From positions 1,488,001 to 1,552,000 of the forward strand of contig WBMQ01000007.1 in assembly GCA_016630905.1 (NCBI GenBank): 64,000 nucleotides of DNA, read 5' to 3'. The notes under the pieces were generated by a model that saw only the letters and a program-made list of their open reading frames with translations, was not told the DNA's origin and did not search any database. Positions 63,654 through 64,000 of this stretch are shown here, piece by piece. Origin of the DNA: Capillidium heterosporum. Its lineage: Eukaryota > Entomophthoromycota > Entomophthoromycetes > Entomophthorales > Capillidiaceae. Within the stretch, counting starts at the first letter, position 1, and every line of letters begins with the position of its first letter. The translations under genes and the position numbers were made by a program.

Positions 63654-64000
63654 GATGCCAGCCTGTGAACCCGTACCAAATGATGAGCTCAATGTATTAG
63701 AACAACTAGTGATGATAAGAAATCAGCTAACCGTTCTCAAAAAATACGGCAGCAACTACAAACCCCAAGAGATTATTGACCTGTACGACCAACTCAACAA
63801 GCAAGTTGAGAAACTCCTCAAAGTTCGAAATGTCAAAGAGCGCCGGGACCCTAACTACCACAACCGAGTAGACGATGTTATTGACGATGTCTATCAGTTA
63901 CTATCCCTATTTTGGATGGCTTTAGGGAAAAATTTCGAAAGCCCGGCTACTTATATTCAGCTCATTTCAATTGAGGTAGGTTTTTCAAACTATATAGATA
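63654..64000 (+). CDS. DUF2408 / UPF0662-like (Cub1-type) protein, cut by the window end
   Basis: The first exon runs from the ATG at 63654 to about 63975, where gtaggt begins an intron; the rest lies outside. It encodes MPACEPVPNDELNVLEQLVM, IRNQLTVLKKYGSNYKPQE, IIDLYDQLNKQVEKLLKVRN, DDVIDDVYQLLSLFWMALGK and ESPATYIQLISIE. From memory of the family this resembles fungal DUF2408 proteins. Yeast Cub1 (YPL260W) belongs to that family and has been linked to proteasome function and DNA repair. The function here is unknown, and identity rests on the general pattern. Confidence 0.55.

Overview
This is nuclear DNA from an AT-rich filamentous-type fungus, probably Dikarya or a close outgroup. The evidence is: GT-AG introns of about 35-60 nt with a CTAA-type branch site close to the acceptor; fungal-type PKC1 with HR1, C2, two C1 and kinase domains; CHS5, MKT1, SEC2 and Cdc4 light-chain genes; and a DUF2408-like gene. 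I cannot name the genus.

Layout. Bases 1 to about 11,560 hold no gene. This is a very AT-rich block of nested, decayed repeats: at least three families of solo LTRs, several with exact 5-bp target duplications, plus a foldback DNA element and smaller elements. Copies differ mainly by C-to-T and G-to-A changes, as expected of repeat-induced point mutation (RIP). From 11.6 kb on, the DNA is gene-dense. It carries an XRCC2-like recombination protein (-), Cdc4-type myosin light chain (+), PNO1/DIM2 (-), the CAF-1 p60 subunit (-), TRAPPC8/Trs85 (+), EFL1 (+), SF3A1 (-), proteasome RPN7 (-), Golgi pH regulator/GPHR (+), a tRNA-Leu(UAA) (+), SEC18/NSF (-), ribosomal P1 (-), DIB1 (+), SEC2-like GEF (-) and CHS5 (+). 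Then come three intronless secreted low-complexity proteins (-), LUC7 (+), one further solo LTR, PKC1 (-), MKT1 (-), a small doubtful gene (-) and the start of a DUF2408/Cub1-like gene (+).

How the genes relate. They are independent eukaryotic housekeeping units, not operons. Several concern secretion and the cell surface (TRAPPC8, SEC18, SEC2, CHS5, GPHR, PKC1, Cdc4). Others serve splicing (SF3A1, DIB1, LUC7), ribosome biogenesis (PNO1, EFL1, P1) and chromatin or repair (CAF-1 p60, XRCC2).

Most worth attention: (1) a cluster of three secreted, intronless proteins with matching TATA-box spacing, two of which share the core QYISIDPYA..YL.G.ID and look like an undescribed family; (2) single-base insertions that break otherwise conserved EFL1 and PKC1, in similar contexts; (3) the repeat block, where paralogous empty sites allow insertion history to be read; (4) several perfect intergenic inverted repeats, including a 28-bp perfect palindrome.
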